64,000 nucleotides of DNA. It comes from Sympetrum striolatum (taxonomy: Eukaryota > Arthropoda > Insecta > Odonata > Libellulidae). Positions 35,301-48,701 of the stretch are shown here, in pieces. The position numbers and the translations under genes were made by a program. Location of the stretch: positions 85,579,152-85,643,151 of the forward strand of contig OX388350.1 in NCBI GenBank assembly GCA_947579665.1, read 5' to 3'. Under the pieces are notes generated by a model. That model was not told the DNA's origin and made no database searches. It saw only the letters and a program-made list of their open reading frames with translations. Each line of letters begins with the position of its first letter. Position 1 is the first letter of the stretch.

Positions 35301-38040
35301 AAATTTGGCGAGCAAACATGAAATAGTTTTCTAAAACGGACAAATAAGAACACGTGATGCGTTGGACTGAATTAGAAAGAGTAATAAAAAACTGGAAAAT
35401 ATTCACCCTTTTTGTGACAAACGTGGTACTGGAAGAACGCATTGATCGACAAAATATAACGTACTAAAATATTCAGCCGCAAAGTATGGAAAATGATTTA
35501 TCTACATTATCCCTTGTGACCTATAAACAATAAGAAACTTGTGTAATTCTTTATGTTATTCGCTAAATGAAGGCGGAGAAGTTATGCGCCGAATTTCTTA
35601 AATCAAAAGCTACGAACGTCCTGGGGTTCCTATGGGAACGCTATTCAACGAGGAAAACGAATTATCTCATCTTCTCAAATTATTGAAGCCGCAGCGGCAG
35701 GTAAAAGAAGAATCCGATAGAATTCCGATCTTAAAGGAAGGTTTGGCATATTCCGCCCGATCGATCACTGCTCTCCGACACCAATACCCCCTTCAAACTT
35801 CCTCACACATTCCTCGACTCCCTCCGAAGTATTTCGCATGTGTAATGCATAGATGCAACTTCCAATGGTGCCTTTGAATAATCAATTGAATCACTGTTTT
35901 CTTCAGGACCAGAAAAAGATTCATATCTGCCTGAGTGTACTGCTAGTTTTGGTATTTTTATTCGCCAAAAAGATAGAGGGAACAAAGATCGAGCGCTATT
36001 AAGTGAAGTAAAAGGGAATATGTTTCATAGTAATTTAGTTTCTCCCACGATATTACGATAGTAGAGATCTCATTGCGATATAAGAGAGAGGGAGAGAGCG
36101 ACAAGAGGAATTGGTCAGGAAGGAGCGACTTTGCGATTAGGCTGATCATAAAGAGGCTCGAACGACGTGCTTTTCGTAATTATATAGTCACTCGGAGTAA
36201 ATTGTGCTATAGATTTTGGACCACGTAAATTGAATTAAAACATCTTTAACCAGGAAATTTGAGGGAAATACCCGGAAGCTCCTTCAGATGCAAATGTTAT
36301 AGGCATATTTATACATAATTTTTAAATCGAATGACAACAACATAGTAATAACTATATTGTATATACGTAAATTCAAGATGACGATAACTGTTGATATACA
36401 CTTTTGAAAAAATACGTTCGCTGTAGCGACATAATTCGCGTCCGCATCCACGCAAACACAATTCCTTCCGCTGGAAGCGCAGGTAAATATTCCCACTCGG
36501 GATCCCTGAGGTATCGGACATTTTCCGCCGGACTCAGCATCTGCAACAGATGAATATTTCAGCGGAGAATTTTTTACGTCACGAAAGGACATCCGACGGA
36601 CTGCCGACTCACGAAATTGAATATCACGAGAGTGTTCCAGAAACAAGCAAACTCACAAATGTCAGCAAAACGTCGATTGCGTCCTGCTCCCAGTTCTACG
36701 GCGTAGCGCAATATTGAATGCTGAACTTCATGTTCATGTTATTTCGAATTTGAGACGCACCCAAATATATGACGAACTTATGTCTAGGAAGCGGTGGGAA
36801 ACACTGAAAACGCGATGGTGAGATGCTATTCCCTGTGATAAGTATACCAACACATCGGGAAAAGCTGGCAATGGAACTATAGCTATTATAATTACTCAAT
36901 AGTACGAATTGTCTTACAATTATGCTTTAATGAAACAAGTTCTCAGAAGAAGCTTGTATTTTAATTGCTGCAACCTGCTGAAATACCAGTTACAGAAAAT
37001 ACGACGGTTAATGATTCCTCACGGATAGGTCCTCAACTGGTTAAGTAGTTCAATTAACTTAACTCTGTAATACCTGCTTTACTATAATGTATTTTAGTCG
37101 AGATTCATAGTTTGATTTCTAAAGTTATATACTTAATAATTGTATAATATTGAATAGATTAGTCTGAAATTGTCGTTGTTTATTTTGAGTAAACAGATTT
37201 CTCTCTCATTGGTTTTATTGGCATTTGAGTTACTTTTTCAAATTACCATATCTGATTACACGGTTTAGTTTTCATGCCTAGATTCATTTTAGTTTGAGAT
37301 TCGTCTGATTATTTAATCCTCTATAATACACACAAAAGACAGATTTGTATGCAGCTTTGGAGATACTATATACTTCCACAAAAATATTTTTGCGAATGAA
37401 ACTGTTATTAGGGCAAGAGTATGCAACGATAATATTTTTGCCTTAAATTTTGTTCGTAATATTTTTGGTTGAAAAACGCTCAGCATATATACTGATAAGA
37501 AGAAAGAGAGTTTTAGTTATGAATCAACGTAAGCGAATTGTGACACAAAGAAAAGACACTAGGATCTGAAAAGTGAGAGTATCTATAATAGTAAGAGCAG
37601 CTTTCAAAACCAGAGCGTTCTTCCATTATTCCGTGGGAGTCGTTGAGTTCAGTCAAGGACAAGGAGGAGCCGGAAAAAAGTACAGCGGAGTGCGAAGAAA
37701 AGCCACGATCACCATTTGTAGGCCCCTCGAAGAAGAGCTGCCGAGGGTTTAGCTTCCTTTAAGTGCAAATAACCCAGGGTTGCCTACTGTTAAGGTCTAG
37801 TTTCCCAATTTCTTTCTTCTTTTTTCCGGAAAATAGAGGTTTGGGGGCGCAATACTTTTGACTTTGTTTTTCTGTGGATCATTTCAAATTTGGCAGTTCT
37901 TTGTGAACGAACACTTCACAATTTCGCAATCATTAAAGGCGATCCGCGTCCGTAGGTTTTGTGGGTAAATGTTTACAATTTCGTTTATGAATTTCTAATA
38001 ATCGTTCAATCGCTGTCCATTCTTTACCAAAAACGAGCAC
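29330..38040. other. Long AT-rich stretch, no recognised gene
   Basis: Reading both strands I found no protein motif, transposon terminus or RNA gene. Slightly GC-richer islands at about 33400-33680 and 36420-36640 have no coding signature that I can identify. About 36075-36125 is purine-rich (GAGAGA-type). Host regulatory or intronic sequence could lie here and would not be visible this way. Confidence 0.5.
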
Positions 38041-38138
38041 AAACACAACATTAATCAACACAATTTCAATCAACACAACTTCAATCAACACAATTTCAAT
38101 CAACACAACATCAATCAACACAACATCAATCAACACAA
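38041..38138. repeat. 15-bp minisatellite, about 6.5 units
   Basis: Units of the form CAACACAAYWTCAAT repeat at exact 15-bp steps from 38041 to 38130, plus half a unit. Because 15 is a multiple of three, the minus strand reads as a pentapeptide run (VLIDV/VLIEI) within a frame from 38151 to 37933. That openness is a product of the repeat period and is not evidence for a protein. Confidence 0.9.
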
Positions 38139-39682
38139 AAAGCACACACAACTCACTAGAGGTCGAATGGATGCGACAAAATGTTCACGGGCCCTAATGA
38201 TAATTTTGAGGAGGTGAAGATTATTTTCATAATTTACAAATAAAAGGTATCAAAACATGAAAGTAAACAGTTTATTTTTTAAGATAATATCTGTTAATGC
38301 TAATATTTATGGAGGATTCTGTAATTCTAACATTTAAACATTTATTTTACCACTAGTATGTGATTACCAAATTTTATAAGTAAATGTGAATCGAAAATAA
38401 AATCACGGGCACAAGGGTGAGCCCTAGCCGTCTATTGCCCACGGCTCTTACGTTGTAGATATATAAAGCAAGACGATTTTACGAAAGTAAAGATGAATTT
38501 TACTTAATCTTAATGCTTACAATTTAACACGACAATCAGGCTTTCTGACGAAATCTTCTATTTTATTTAGAGCTTGTTAAGACTAAATTTTTGAATGAGA
38601 TTCGCAATTAATTTCCTTTGATGGTTACAGTCATAAATGAATACTATAAGACGGTGATTATTAGAGAAAGCTAGTCTTTTTTATTCGAGGGAAATAAATC
38701 TCTTCCCTTTTCATCGCATTTACCAACGATGAATCTCAGGTAATGAATCCGAGTTTTTAATTGGTTTTCCTCAAGTTACGGTCCGCAGACAATATCTGCA
38801 TTGCTACGTGATGCTAAAGATTATGGATCAACGGAGCTAATTCACGGAACTTTAAATGAGAAATCTTCTAACTTATATTAATGGCATACAAAGCAGTTAA
38901 TAGGTGATACTTATCGTGGTCGCAGTGGTTGTTTTAAAGATACAGCAATGGGATATTACAGGCACTTTTAAAGCGGTCACGTAATAAAAGGATTGAGATT
39001 CCACGTTGAGCACCGCAAACTCTTGTGAGAGCCTCGGATAAGAGAATTTTATGTTCCTCTCTCCGCGAAACAACGGTGGGCAGAAGCACCTTTCTTCCCG
39101 TATTCTTCGAAAATATTGGGTCGAAGCAGCTATTTCGAGATTACGCCAGGATAAGGCGAGTGGTAAAAATTGTAAAGCTGAGATAAAAGAGTTGAGAAAT
39201 TTCGCAGAGTTATGACACTTAAATAGAGCAAAAGAGAAAAATGAAGAGGATGGTTTTTATTGGTTTTTTTCATGGTTAGACCGTGTCTTGAGATTGGAAA
39301 ACGTAATTATGAACCGTAAAAGAAAATTGTGGAGGAACTTCTAAGTATATTTTACAGTAAATAAAAAAAACACATTTAAATTGAAATTTATTACACAATT
39401 AAGCAAAATCATGGATCTAAATATGGAATGATATTGCGTAAGATTAAGGATTGGAATATTTAAATTAACATTTATATAACTATTAACCCCTGTAAGTCCT
39501 GCTACCACAAATTGATGAGTGGAATATCTGAGCATTTGTATTTTGGTACAGGATAAAGAAAATTGCATTATCAACTAACTTTAGTGATTTATTTATTAAT
39601 TACTTTGATTAAATTGAACCTTCTGAGGTTTGAGTGGAGTTGAATAACGGCATTTATTAAGTTCGCTCCTTACAGAATGCTA
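38139..39682. other. AT-rich stretch, nothing recognised
   Basis: No coding motif or repeat terminus was recognised between the minisatellite and the left inverted repeat of the mariner copy. Confidence 0.55.
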
Positions 39683-40579
39683 CAGGGTCATTCCCAAAAA
39701 TAAGTTGAATGAATCCGGGAAATAAAATTCTTACAGATAAAAGTACAAACGACTAAACATCTTCAAAGTAGCACCCTTATGCGGCTGAACACCATTCCCC
39801 AACGTTTCTGCCAGCCGTGGTATGCTTCCTGCAAGGCGTCAACGGGGACCTTCTTCAGACATCTCGTCACGGCTTCTTTGACAGCTTCCAGCGTCCCAAA
39901 ATGGTGGCCCTTTGAGCTCATCTTTATTCGTGGGGACAAATAATAGTTCGTTGGTGCCAGGTCAGGACTTTACGGTGGCTGGGGCAGCGTACATGGACAA
40001 GAACCTGGTCATAATGAAGGTAGTGTGAGACGGCGCGTTGTCTTGGTGCAGACGCCAGTTGCCAGCGATCTCCTTCCTGACGTGTGACACTCTTTTTCGG
40101 AGCTTTTCGTGGACTTCCACGTAAAATTTACTGTCCCTGTGGCACAAACTCTGAGTGGAGCATCGCCTTCACTAGGGATTTGCTCATCCTTGCCTTTTTT
40201 GGCCACTGGGAAGACATCGTGTGTCACTCTGCACTGTGTCTTTTGGACTCAGGGTCGTACTCAAACACCCATGTTATTTGGGACATTGTATCATTCCCAT
40301 AAGCTTGCTTAAGCATGGTAGCGGTCTCAGAACCCGATTTTCCAAACTTAACGCAATATTTTATCGAGTATCGCTGTTCCATCAAACGTGGCATCTTGAA
40401 GTTGTGACGCGTCACTCGAACAGGGGTTCACACTAACAGTGATACGCAGTGTGCAATGGCCCACAGGCAACTGGCGAGGATAGCGTTACTTTACCAAGAC
40501 CCCCCAGCACCTATCGCGCCATTCCAGCCGTCCAGGTCGGCGGGAATAACCATTCAACTTACTTTTGGGACATACCCTG
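39683..40579 (-). mobile_element. Mariner-like element, complete ends, internally deleted
   Basis: Inverted repeats of 28 bp lie at 39683-39710 and 40552-40579 (CAGGGTCATTCCCAAAAATA... against CAGGGTATGTCCCAAAAGTA... on the other strand), and both outer flanks are TA (39681-39682 and 40580-40581). Full-length mariners are about 1.3 kb with D,D34D transposases; this copy is 897 bp and has lost central coding sequence. The intact ends and TA duplications define the insertion exactly. Confidence 0.9.
39763..40382 (-). pseudogene. Mariner transposase, deleted and frameshifted
   Basis: The N-terminus reads MEQRYSIKYCVKFGKSGSET then MLKQAYGNDTMS, the mariner DNA-binding region. Further on comes NWRLHQDNAPSHT with the second catalytic aspartate. 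One base shift later comes SPDLAP with the third aspartate, directly after an in-frame TAA that replaces the usual tyrosine. The C-terminus HGWQKRWGMVFSRIRVLL ends with TGA at 39763-39765. The first catalytic region is lost or scrambled by the internal deletion (around 40220). The protein cannot be functional. Confidence 0.85.
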
Positions 40580-43500
40580 TATGGAATGTTTTAATCGTAG
40601 AGTCATAACTCTTCATTAATATAGACTTTCTCCGCTTTTGGCATTGACGCTTGGAAATCCATTGCACTCTTTATCTTACCTAGTCTCATTGTATTCTCAT
40701 ACCATTTATCCAAACGGCATTCTAAGTAGGTACTTTATAAAGATAGGAATTATTAATTCTTCTTCCAAAATATATTTTTTCGATTTATAGATGAAAAACA
40801 AAAGATATCACGGAATTATTGGATTTTTATTTGTGATTTTCATTAATAATTTGATAAAATTATAATTCTGTAAAATTATTCAGAACTTTTTATAATTTAA
40901 TCGAAAATTTTAAAATGTAGTCTTGAAATTTGTGATAATGTTAAGCTCTTACGTCTATCGTCTGCCATTTAACACATACTTTAATTCTGATAGATATATA
41001 TATATATATATGTAAGAAAATTAAAATAGGAAGCAGCATCAGCCAATGGCAATGGCAAAGTTACCTGTTAAAATCCAGGAATTTATCTGAGATGTATACT
41101 ATATTTTATTAAATTTGAAACATGGTTTTTGAGAAATGGAACGTCAGTTTCATTACGTTGTTAAACTGTTACTCTTAGATTCTTATGAATATTATGCAAG
41201 CAATGAAGTATCTAAGAAAGTCATAAAATAGATATAAGTCGTAAAACAGAAAATCAAATCGAACTTAATTTAATATCATTACAAATTATTTGGTTTCAGA
41301 ATGTCTTAAATATTCAAGGGTCTTCCAATTGCAGTTATGAGTCCAAACCAGTTGGTTTTAATAAAAAAATTATTTTGTCGAAAAAGTAACTTACTAAGTA
41401 TCGTTCTACTTTTTCATGGCGACTATTCAATCGCCATTAAAAAAAGTCGAAACTTACGGCAGTTCTAAAATATTGTGCGTTTGAATTATTCCGATTGTAT
41501 CTCGTTTTCCGTTGATAATTCTGAGTTCTCGTTGAAGTAATGATCTACTATCACTTTTACAATCTGCTCCAAGAAGATTATTTTCTGAACCATATTTCCA
41601 CAAACTCTGAATCCTCTTCCTTTCTGATTTCTTTTTTGTGTTTACACTCAAAATATAATATCGAAAGAAGAGGATTCTTACTGTGTAGGGAATCTTAGAA
41701 CCTCGAGGAGAGTACGTCCAAAGTAGCTGAGGACGGAAATTCCGAATCTCTTTCTCCTTAAATATGGATCTTACGTGACAATCCTGTACTTCTCCTTTCG
41801 TCTCCAAGAAATTATTGTTTTCTATTCGTCCATTTTAAAAACTCAGATTTTCCACGGGGAATGTCCGATTCGGGAGCAGCAAATCCGAGGCCTTCTAATC
41901 CTCTGGTGGCTTTATTTATTGCTGAAGCTACGTTTTCCGAGTTCTACTCATACCATAGAGGATACCATTCACGGAAATGGAAGTCCCGAAGGATCGAATC
42001 AGAGACTCTTTGAAAGGAAGTTCCTTTATCTCCCCTTCGTCATCATCTTTCCAGATTCCCAAATCTCTTGGGATTCTTCTCATAGAGAGCAACTAGTCGC
42101 GAACGGTGCGCACCTTACTAATTTGTTTTTTTTTAATTAATTGAGATCCTCGGAGAGATGAAGGCGAGAAAGGAACTCCCTCGAGTTGTCATAGCGTTAT
42201 TTTTCACCAATGAATCCTAAAGTGTTAACTTCACCAAAAAACGACCAAACTTTTTTATAAACGCTCCAAATAAAAATCTAGGGACATTTGTAAAATGTAT
42301 TTAGAGTGTAACTTAAGATTTTAGAGCCAAAGTTACTATGTGGCACAGCGTGAAAATACGGGATTTAAGAGCGCTACCATTAGCAAACTCTTGCACTAGA
42401 TCCTTTGAAACCGTAGCATAAAGAGGTGCTATAATACCCCTACCGCAGAATCAGGAAGAATACGACAAAATTCCAAATATTATCTTGAATTATATCCGAA
42501 TGGCGTATGGTCCTCGAGATCGGCGGGTCCAAATTTTTACTTTGTAATTAGTTATTATTACCATGCCATCTTCGGCCTTCTGAGTATCAGTGAATGTTTT
42601 GAGTCTCGTGATTAAGTATGAGCTCTGTCAGAGTCCCAGTCCAGTTAGAAGTTGCTGGCGAACGCAATCATATCAGCGATTTCTAAAAGCATTTTAAATT
42701 ATATCATGTATTTTCTATTCCTAAATTTCTTATTCGTATTTTTACATTCATTGCCAAATTATTCCATCTATGATTCGAGCACTCAATTCATACTCAACCG
42801 CAAAATATATTAAAACTATGTCCGCGATATTATATGTATGTCTTTACCATCAGCTACAAATTCTTATATTGTAAAATATATGAAAACTGTAAAAAACATA
42901 CAATTATTTCCCACACCTGAATAAACACGGTCATTAAGGCAATGCACGATAACTTACGTCCCAATATTCCCTGTCTCTTAAGGTTTGAAAATGTTCATCT
43001 CCTTCTCTCCTAATTAGCTCTTCCTCCAGTCATTGATGATCGGAGATGAGAAATAGTTGGAGGACGGATAGAAAATGGAATAGAGAAATGCGGAATGTAA
43101 TAAGGAGAGAATAATGATTTATAGAACTTAGGAATGGGTCTGAAGGGACTTTCAAGATGGATCCGATTTAATGATGACTGTGGGTTTCAGAAAGCAGGGA
43201 AAATGGTAATCGTACGTCCAGTCCTATCTTACACTCAACTACTTTTACATCGCCGTGAGTTGGACCCAGCAATTTCCTTATCGCAACTTTGAAAGCTAAA
43301 ACCTCAAAAAATGGACATCTCTTTATATAATCTATCGATTTTATAACGAATTTATCCATTTGGGCATACATTTTCAACGTATTCTGTGTAGGAGAACGAA
43401 TGAGCTCAGATTCGAAAATCGCTTTAGTTCTCATTGGTACGGGTTGTTTACAATCAAAACAAAATTTTGGTAAACTTCAGTAATTTCTTCAAAGTTCTCT

Positions 43501-43675
43501 CAGTTAAAAATTGAAAGTAATGACTCATGGTCAAAATAGGAATCTTTATTCCATGTTATTTCTTTTGGTGCTTTTCTGGATTAGGTACAACTGTGTTTTA
43601 CAATTCAATTTAGTTAAATAAATAAAGTCTACGAGCAATAAAGTGAACTTAGCATGCATTTATTTTGTGATCGCT

Positions 43676-43765
43676 CAAGGTATCGAACCGGATACTGTTT
43701 GCTAACTAAATGGTAGCCTCTTACCTGCGTAAGGCAGATATCACTAAACTAATATCACTAACACT
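43676..43765 (-). repeat. tRNA-like / SINE-head fragment
   Basis: On the minus strand TAGTTTAGTGATATCTGCC resembles an A box, and TCCGGTTCGATACC carries a B box about 60 bases on. The acceptor stem does not pair, so this is not a tRNA gene. An AATAAA-rich stretch follows the B box. Confidence 0.4.
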
Positions 43766-45543
43766 GTCCTTTTGGTTCTCGAGTTTTTTTTTTGCAGATT
43801 CACGCACACTATCTATTTCATTTATAAGAGTTAAATTATTTCAATACCAACTGTAGCGAGCAGTCAGCGACGCCATCTCCTTCGCAAGTTAGTAAGCATA
43901 TAAAATGTAACCAATTTGTCGTTTCGTTTCACTTAATGCTCCATTAAAAATAAAACGTTCCTCATAAAAAGGTGTTCCATTACATACGTCCTAGGAGACA
44001 TTTATTTTTCTTTTATAATAGACTAGAATTGCAGGAATCAATTTGTTAATTGCGGGGATTTATCACTGCTAGTGGTATTTCATAAGAGCTCTTCTATGAA
44101 AAAATTTCAAGGAATGTTCGTAACTGGATGGGAATATTTCATCATCTAAATGGCATTTCTATCTTTCGAGAGAAATGAGAGAAAAGGAATTCACTCAGCA
44201 CATTGAGATATGCGCTGCAATGGAAGAAGAATTTATTTCATCCAGTAAGAAATTTGAGCCAACCGCAGGGTCAGAAAAAGAACGCATTTCTCCACGTGTT
44301 AAGACTTATTCCTATCTTAATTATGGAAAATTTCTGCGAATGTCTTTTTAAAGTGATTTTGTTCTTTTGTGAATCATGCTCACACATCTTTGTATTGATG
44401 TTGAGATACTTTGAATATTCAATACCAGGTTCCACTTATCTCATTACAGATCGTCCTGCAACATTTTAATTCAGCACGATACTCCTTTCCCTTCTTTAAG
44501 GAAATTCGGAAAAGGGCAATTCGGTTCAATGGATTTGTCTCCAATAAAAGTTCGTAGGTATTATTTATGGACCGATATACAGTCAATCCGGTTCCTTAAC
44601 TATGTGCCGGATATCTTCTTTTTCTTTCTTAATAGATCAACAAATGGGAGGATTCACTACGGCAGTTTCGACATCAACGTTTCCCCTCCTATATAACAAA
44701 ATACCATTTCATCGGCAAATGCAATGGCATTAAATATTCGTCGTGGATTTTAAGCGCCGTTTCACGTACCAAGAATCTTCATCCTACGATTCAAGAAAAG
44801 AACAGACCCTTCCGCCTTGAAACAAACAACCCATTCACAGTAAAATCAGGTAATTTTATTCTAGTTTATTTTTATAGGATTAAAAAAAACATACTCATTG
44901 GGAATCAAAATCGGAAAACCGTATATTATACCATGGAATATAGAATCAAATCACGCGTTTAAAGAATCGACGAATAATGGAAGAGATCGAATTTTCTGAG
45001 TAAATCGATTAAATCTCTCGTCAAATGACCTTTAAGCACCTGGTATTTGAAGAGATTAGAACTTTTATCATCAAATATTTGCCGATGGAGAATACGAGAC
45101 TGCACTCTTAAGTTTTTCCTTTTTACTCTTCGCGGTGGAAGTTTGTTGGTAGCCTCTTCTCCTTCTAAAATACACACGTCTTCCCCTTATGTAAAGTAAT
45201 TTGAGATATTTCCACAGAGTCCATTCAAGTGCTCACTCTATTTTTTCCGCTAGTTTGAGCGAATTTGGCCTCTGTTCGTGGTCTCACATTGTGCCACGGA
45301 CAACTTAACTACTCACAAGGGAAAACCCCGCCTTTGTCCTCCGATAAGTGATTTTGAGCGGGAACGTCATTCGGTGAATAATTTCCTCCAGGTAAGTAGA
45401 TGAGCTTCATCCGATAATTATCGAAGGTAGCGAAAATAATAAAAAAAGTTGTTCTTGAATGTGGCATGAAATGTGGCATTAATACATTACAAACGAAAGA
45501 GAAAGACTTTTACGAACAAAAAGGATAGTTGTAAATATATGAC

Positions 45544-45613
45544 TTCAAATGGTATCGAACCCGAGAAAGTCAACCTCGCTGCCGGACGCGTTACCTCTAC
45601 ACCACGGCTGCTT
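45544..45613 (-). repeat. tRNA-like / SINE-head fragment
   Basis: On the minus strand GCAGCCGTGGTGTAGAGGTA followed by ACGCG gives a strong A box and a pairable D arm. CTCGGGTTCGATACC gives a strong B box. The acceptor and TPsiC stems are imperfect, and the sequence after the B box does not complete a tRNA. This is probably a SINE head of a different family from 7602-7728. Confidence 0.5.
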
Positions 45614-46756
45614 CGATTATAAAGTTGTACGCAGAGTACCAACGGTGACACTGATTTTTAAACGCTTATTTCTTAAAAATTAGCGAAAGTTAGTCGCTGC
45701 GGTTTCACAATTGTTATTATTATTTTCCCGACAGCCTTCCCTAAAAGTATTAAGAAGATCCCTTTCATACAAGGGTAATGTTTCCTTGTTAGACAAGATT
45801 TAAATATGGGCCAAAATAAGAAATATCGTAATAGCGAATGAAACAAAGCTATGGTGCAAGAACAACACAGGACAAAAACACATCCAAGTCCATACTCCTC
45901 TCCTAATAACTTAAAAATAAAAGTCAAATGTAGTAATAGATTACGTTTCGCTCACCAAGAACTTTTCCTATTTCTCTCTTTGTACACAACCGACGAATTT
46001 TGAATTGTAACGGACAACGCAAAACAATACAACAGGAGAGCAGAACCAAAGACTCTTAGAACTCATTTCTTCCAAAAGTAATGCTTTCAGCGGAGAAAAG
46101 CTTCTGGTTACTCTCCACGCACGTTTTTCTTTTTCCATTGCCTCTACTCGGAAGGTCTTCCAAAACAAAAGGAAGAGTAACTGAGGAGACGTTCGCATGA
46201 GGCTTTCGAAGTCGCCAAAGAGCATTCGCATTTCTTGTTGCAAATAACCACAGCAATAATACTATGAAACTTCATTTTAAAGGGGTTATTATGATTTAGA
46301 AGATAGGACATACCGTAAATGAAGAGTTAAAAAATAAACCAAAAAACTAATCTACAATAATAATCAGTCTCTTGTGTATATTTTTTCACCCAACGTCGGC
46401 AAATCCCATGAGAAGTGCATTGGAGAAATCATTCAAAGATCTCTTATTGATGAGAATGAAACGCGAATTTAAGAACGAAATTCACTGCTATCAAGGGAGT
46501 ATCCTGTGGTCGACGACAGGCGACTCAGAATAACTACTTTAAAAAATCTGATGTGGCCAGCACATGACTTTCTCCATATATAAGATGTAAATATTTATCT
46601 ACGACAGTATTTTCGAACTCTATATTCAACCTAAACTTGGAAGATAAATGATTAATTTATATCATATTATATTTTACTTCACAAACATTATAAATAATGT
46701 TTTTTTGGGATATGTTCGATGAAAAACGATAAATAGGCCTCTCACCCCAGCTCCCA

Positions 46757-47391
46757 GTGCGCTCACCACGTACATAATCTGCAACTTCCGGTTTATCAGT
46801 ATTTTACAAATAACTCCTACACAATCAGTGGTACAGAAATATGTTTCATACAAAAGTCATAGTAAATTTTATTTTCTAAAACTTTTATAAGAAATAGTAT
46901 ATTCCTAAATATCATATTTATGGAGATATTTTGAAAACCGGAAATGAGCTTTGAAGAGTGAAGCTCGACTTCCGGTTAACCGATTTACTTCAAAATCTAA
47001 TCAACTCTAACGGCATCAACCAAAATACTATACATGAAATTTGGTTGTGATCTAACAAATATTTTTTATGTTAGAGCGCCCACAAAGTACATAATCAGCT
47101 ACTTCCGTTTGATCAGTATTTCACGAATAACTCCTAATCAACCGGTGATACAAAAATATCTTAAATACAAAAATTATAGTAAAAGACATTATCTAAAACT
47201 TTTATAAGGCGTACAATATACCTATATATCATATTTATGGAGATATTTTAAAAACCGGAAATGAGCTTTGATGATTGAAACTCGACTTCCGGTTTACCGA
47301 TTTACTTGAAAAACTAATCAACTCTGACAGCACACACCACAGTACTATATATGAATTTTGGTATTGATAAGACCAATAGTTTTCACGTTAG
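46757..47391 (+). repeat. Tandem duplication, two units of about 317 bp
   Basis: Units 46757-47074 and 47075-47391 align along their length. Shared anchors are GTACATAATC, CTAAAACTTTTATAAG, ATATTTATGGAGATATTTT, CCGGAAATGAGCTTTGA and CGACTTCCGGTT. A third start (GAGCGCCCACTGTC) at 47392 leads into the CA microsatellite and the hairpin tail. The block GGAAATGAGCT...CGACTTCC may form short internal pairing. No coding frame is retained. Confidence 0.8.
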
Positions 47392-47403
47392 AGCGCCCAC
47401 TGT

Positions 47404-47456
47404 CACACACACACATACAGACACACACACACACACACACACACATACACACAGAC
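47404..47456. repeat. CA/TG microsatellite
   Basis: A nearly pure (CA)n run is interrupted by a few T and G changes. It explains the VCVCVC- and HTHTHT-type peptide runs in the frames on either strand. Confidence 0.95.
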
Positions 47457-47548
47457 ATCATTCCGAAAATGGTCAAAACGTGTTCTAGGGACCCCAAAAC
47501 ATATATTTCCGTTGAAATCTCGAAGTCGATTTTTTTCATGAAAACAAT

Positions 47549-47579
47549 ACTTTCTCTATACTTCGTATATGGAGAAAGT
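47549..47579 (+). repeat. Dispersed hairpin tail with following A-rich run
   Basis: ACTTTCTC...GAGAAAGT with a TATAC/GTATA inner stem is followed by TAAAAA. Its inverse copy is at 7355-7385. It closes the repeat that contains the 317-bp duplication, so the whole of about 46757-47585 may be one retroposed element inserted on the plus strand. Confidence 0.5.
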
Positions 47580-47589
47580 AAAAATCCAC

Positions 47590-48575
47590 GCAGAATTCTT
47601 TTCCATCGTTTACAGGTCTCAATTCATTTACAAAAATATAAAACTAATAATAACGGTCCTGCAATCGTAAAAAGTTACTAAAGGGAAAAAAGGTGAACAG
47701 AGATCCTTATTTGGCTGTGCATAATAGGTGTTTTTATAAATATTCTTTTTTTACTACTTTTAACTACTTTTGATGGAATATCCGAAAACATACTTGAAAT
47801 GGAAATTGGAAAACGTGCTGTTAACGGCAGGGATAATTTTTAAATTCAAACTAATTCATAAAGAACAGGGAATCAGTGTAATAATAATGTTCTCTCAAGA
47901 GTCTCTCCATGACATCGATTCCGTTTTCGTCTTCTTCCTTCGCTATCTCGAATGGCAAAAATGGGACCCTCAGAGGAAGGTTTTTCAACTTCCAAGGCAG
48001 TTTTCATTATCTCAAGAGGTCTTCTGCAATTCACAAAATAGCAAAAATAACTGAAAGACACATTCCAGAGTTTATTTAAACAAAGAGCACTTTCCTTTAA
48101 AACCCCTTGAATGCGTACAGAGTCACGTATGCATTCATCCAAAATATCCCCACGGAATGCACACAACCTCATTCTTGAGTTTCTATTGTTTAAAATCTAT
48201 AAGAGATACTTTTAAAATCTTCGCTTTATACCTCCGATTCCTTAGTTAACCTTTATTTATATAATTATAATAAAATTTATTCAATAAAATTTTAAATACG
48301 ATAACCAACAACGAAAAAAATGCTAAGAAACGTTATCATACACAGCTCAAACTTACATAGAAACAAAACATTCTGGTTCTGCTAAGCAATTGCTTGCCAG
48401 CAGGTTCCATTTAGGTAATCTACAGTAGAATTATAGCAATGTCAAAAGAAGAGTTTAATAGGTGTAGTGTAGCAAAACATATTATGCTTTCATGCTAATT
48501 CTATTAATATTGTAATATATTCATCTATAGTATGTTAAAATTCACAGTATCTGGCGATGTCTTGTGGAAATACTT
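47590..48575. other. AT-rich stretch, nothing recognised
   Basis: Overlapping frames at 47770-48172 on both strands have no identifiable motif. No repeat ends were seen. Confidence 0.55.
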
Positions 48576-48680
48576 CATGATGAAAAATAACAATTCGTAC
48601 TTTTTCCACAGTATTTATTGAAAACAATAAATGGAAACAAGACACGACTAGTTTCAGAGATTGATCTCCATCATCAAGTG
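48576..48680 (-). mobile_element. Penelope-like tail with hammerhead-like core
   Basis: On the minus strand it reads TTGATGA, T, helix GAGA/TCTC around loop TCAA, GAAACTAGTC, then GTGTCTTG... and AATAAATACTGTGGAAAAAG. Helix III is ACTAGT here, where other copies have ACCGGT; both are self-complementary. The segment 48579-48650 is inverted at 54361-54433, on the other side of the nested insertions. Confidence 0.5.
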
Positions 48681-48701
48681 ACCAAGCAAAATCGTAAAGC
48701 A

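Larger units (their letters stand above)
40582..46756. other. AT-rich stretch with two tRNA-like fragments, no recognised gene
   Basis: A (TA)n run lies at about 40996-41011. Overlapping opposite frames at 41454-42140 show no motif. Two tRNA-like fragments (43676-43765 and 45544-45613) are listed separately. Nothing else was recognised. Confidence 0.55.

Noticed and set aside
37933..38151. Hydrophobic repeat protein
   Set aside because: The openness follows from the 15-bp minisatellite period, and the flanking residues show no motif.
40084..40436. Three plus-strand frames across the mariner copy
   Set aside because: They are antisense shadows of the minus-strand transposase remnant.
41454..42140. 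117- and 121-codon frames on opposite strands
   Set aside because: No recognisable domain, no start context, and no copies or splice pattern that I could see.
47345..47681. Frames with VCVCVC or HTHTHT runs
   Set aside because: They are translations of the CA microsatellite.
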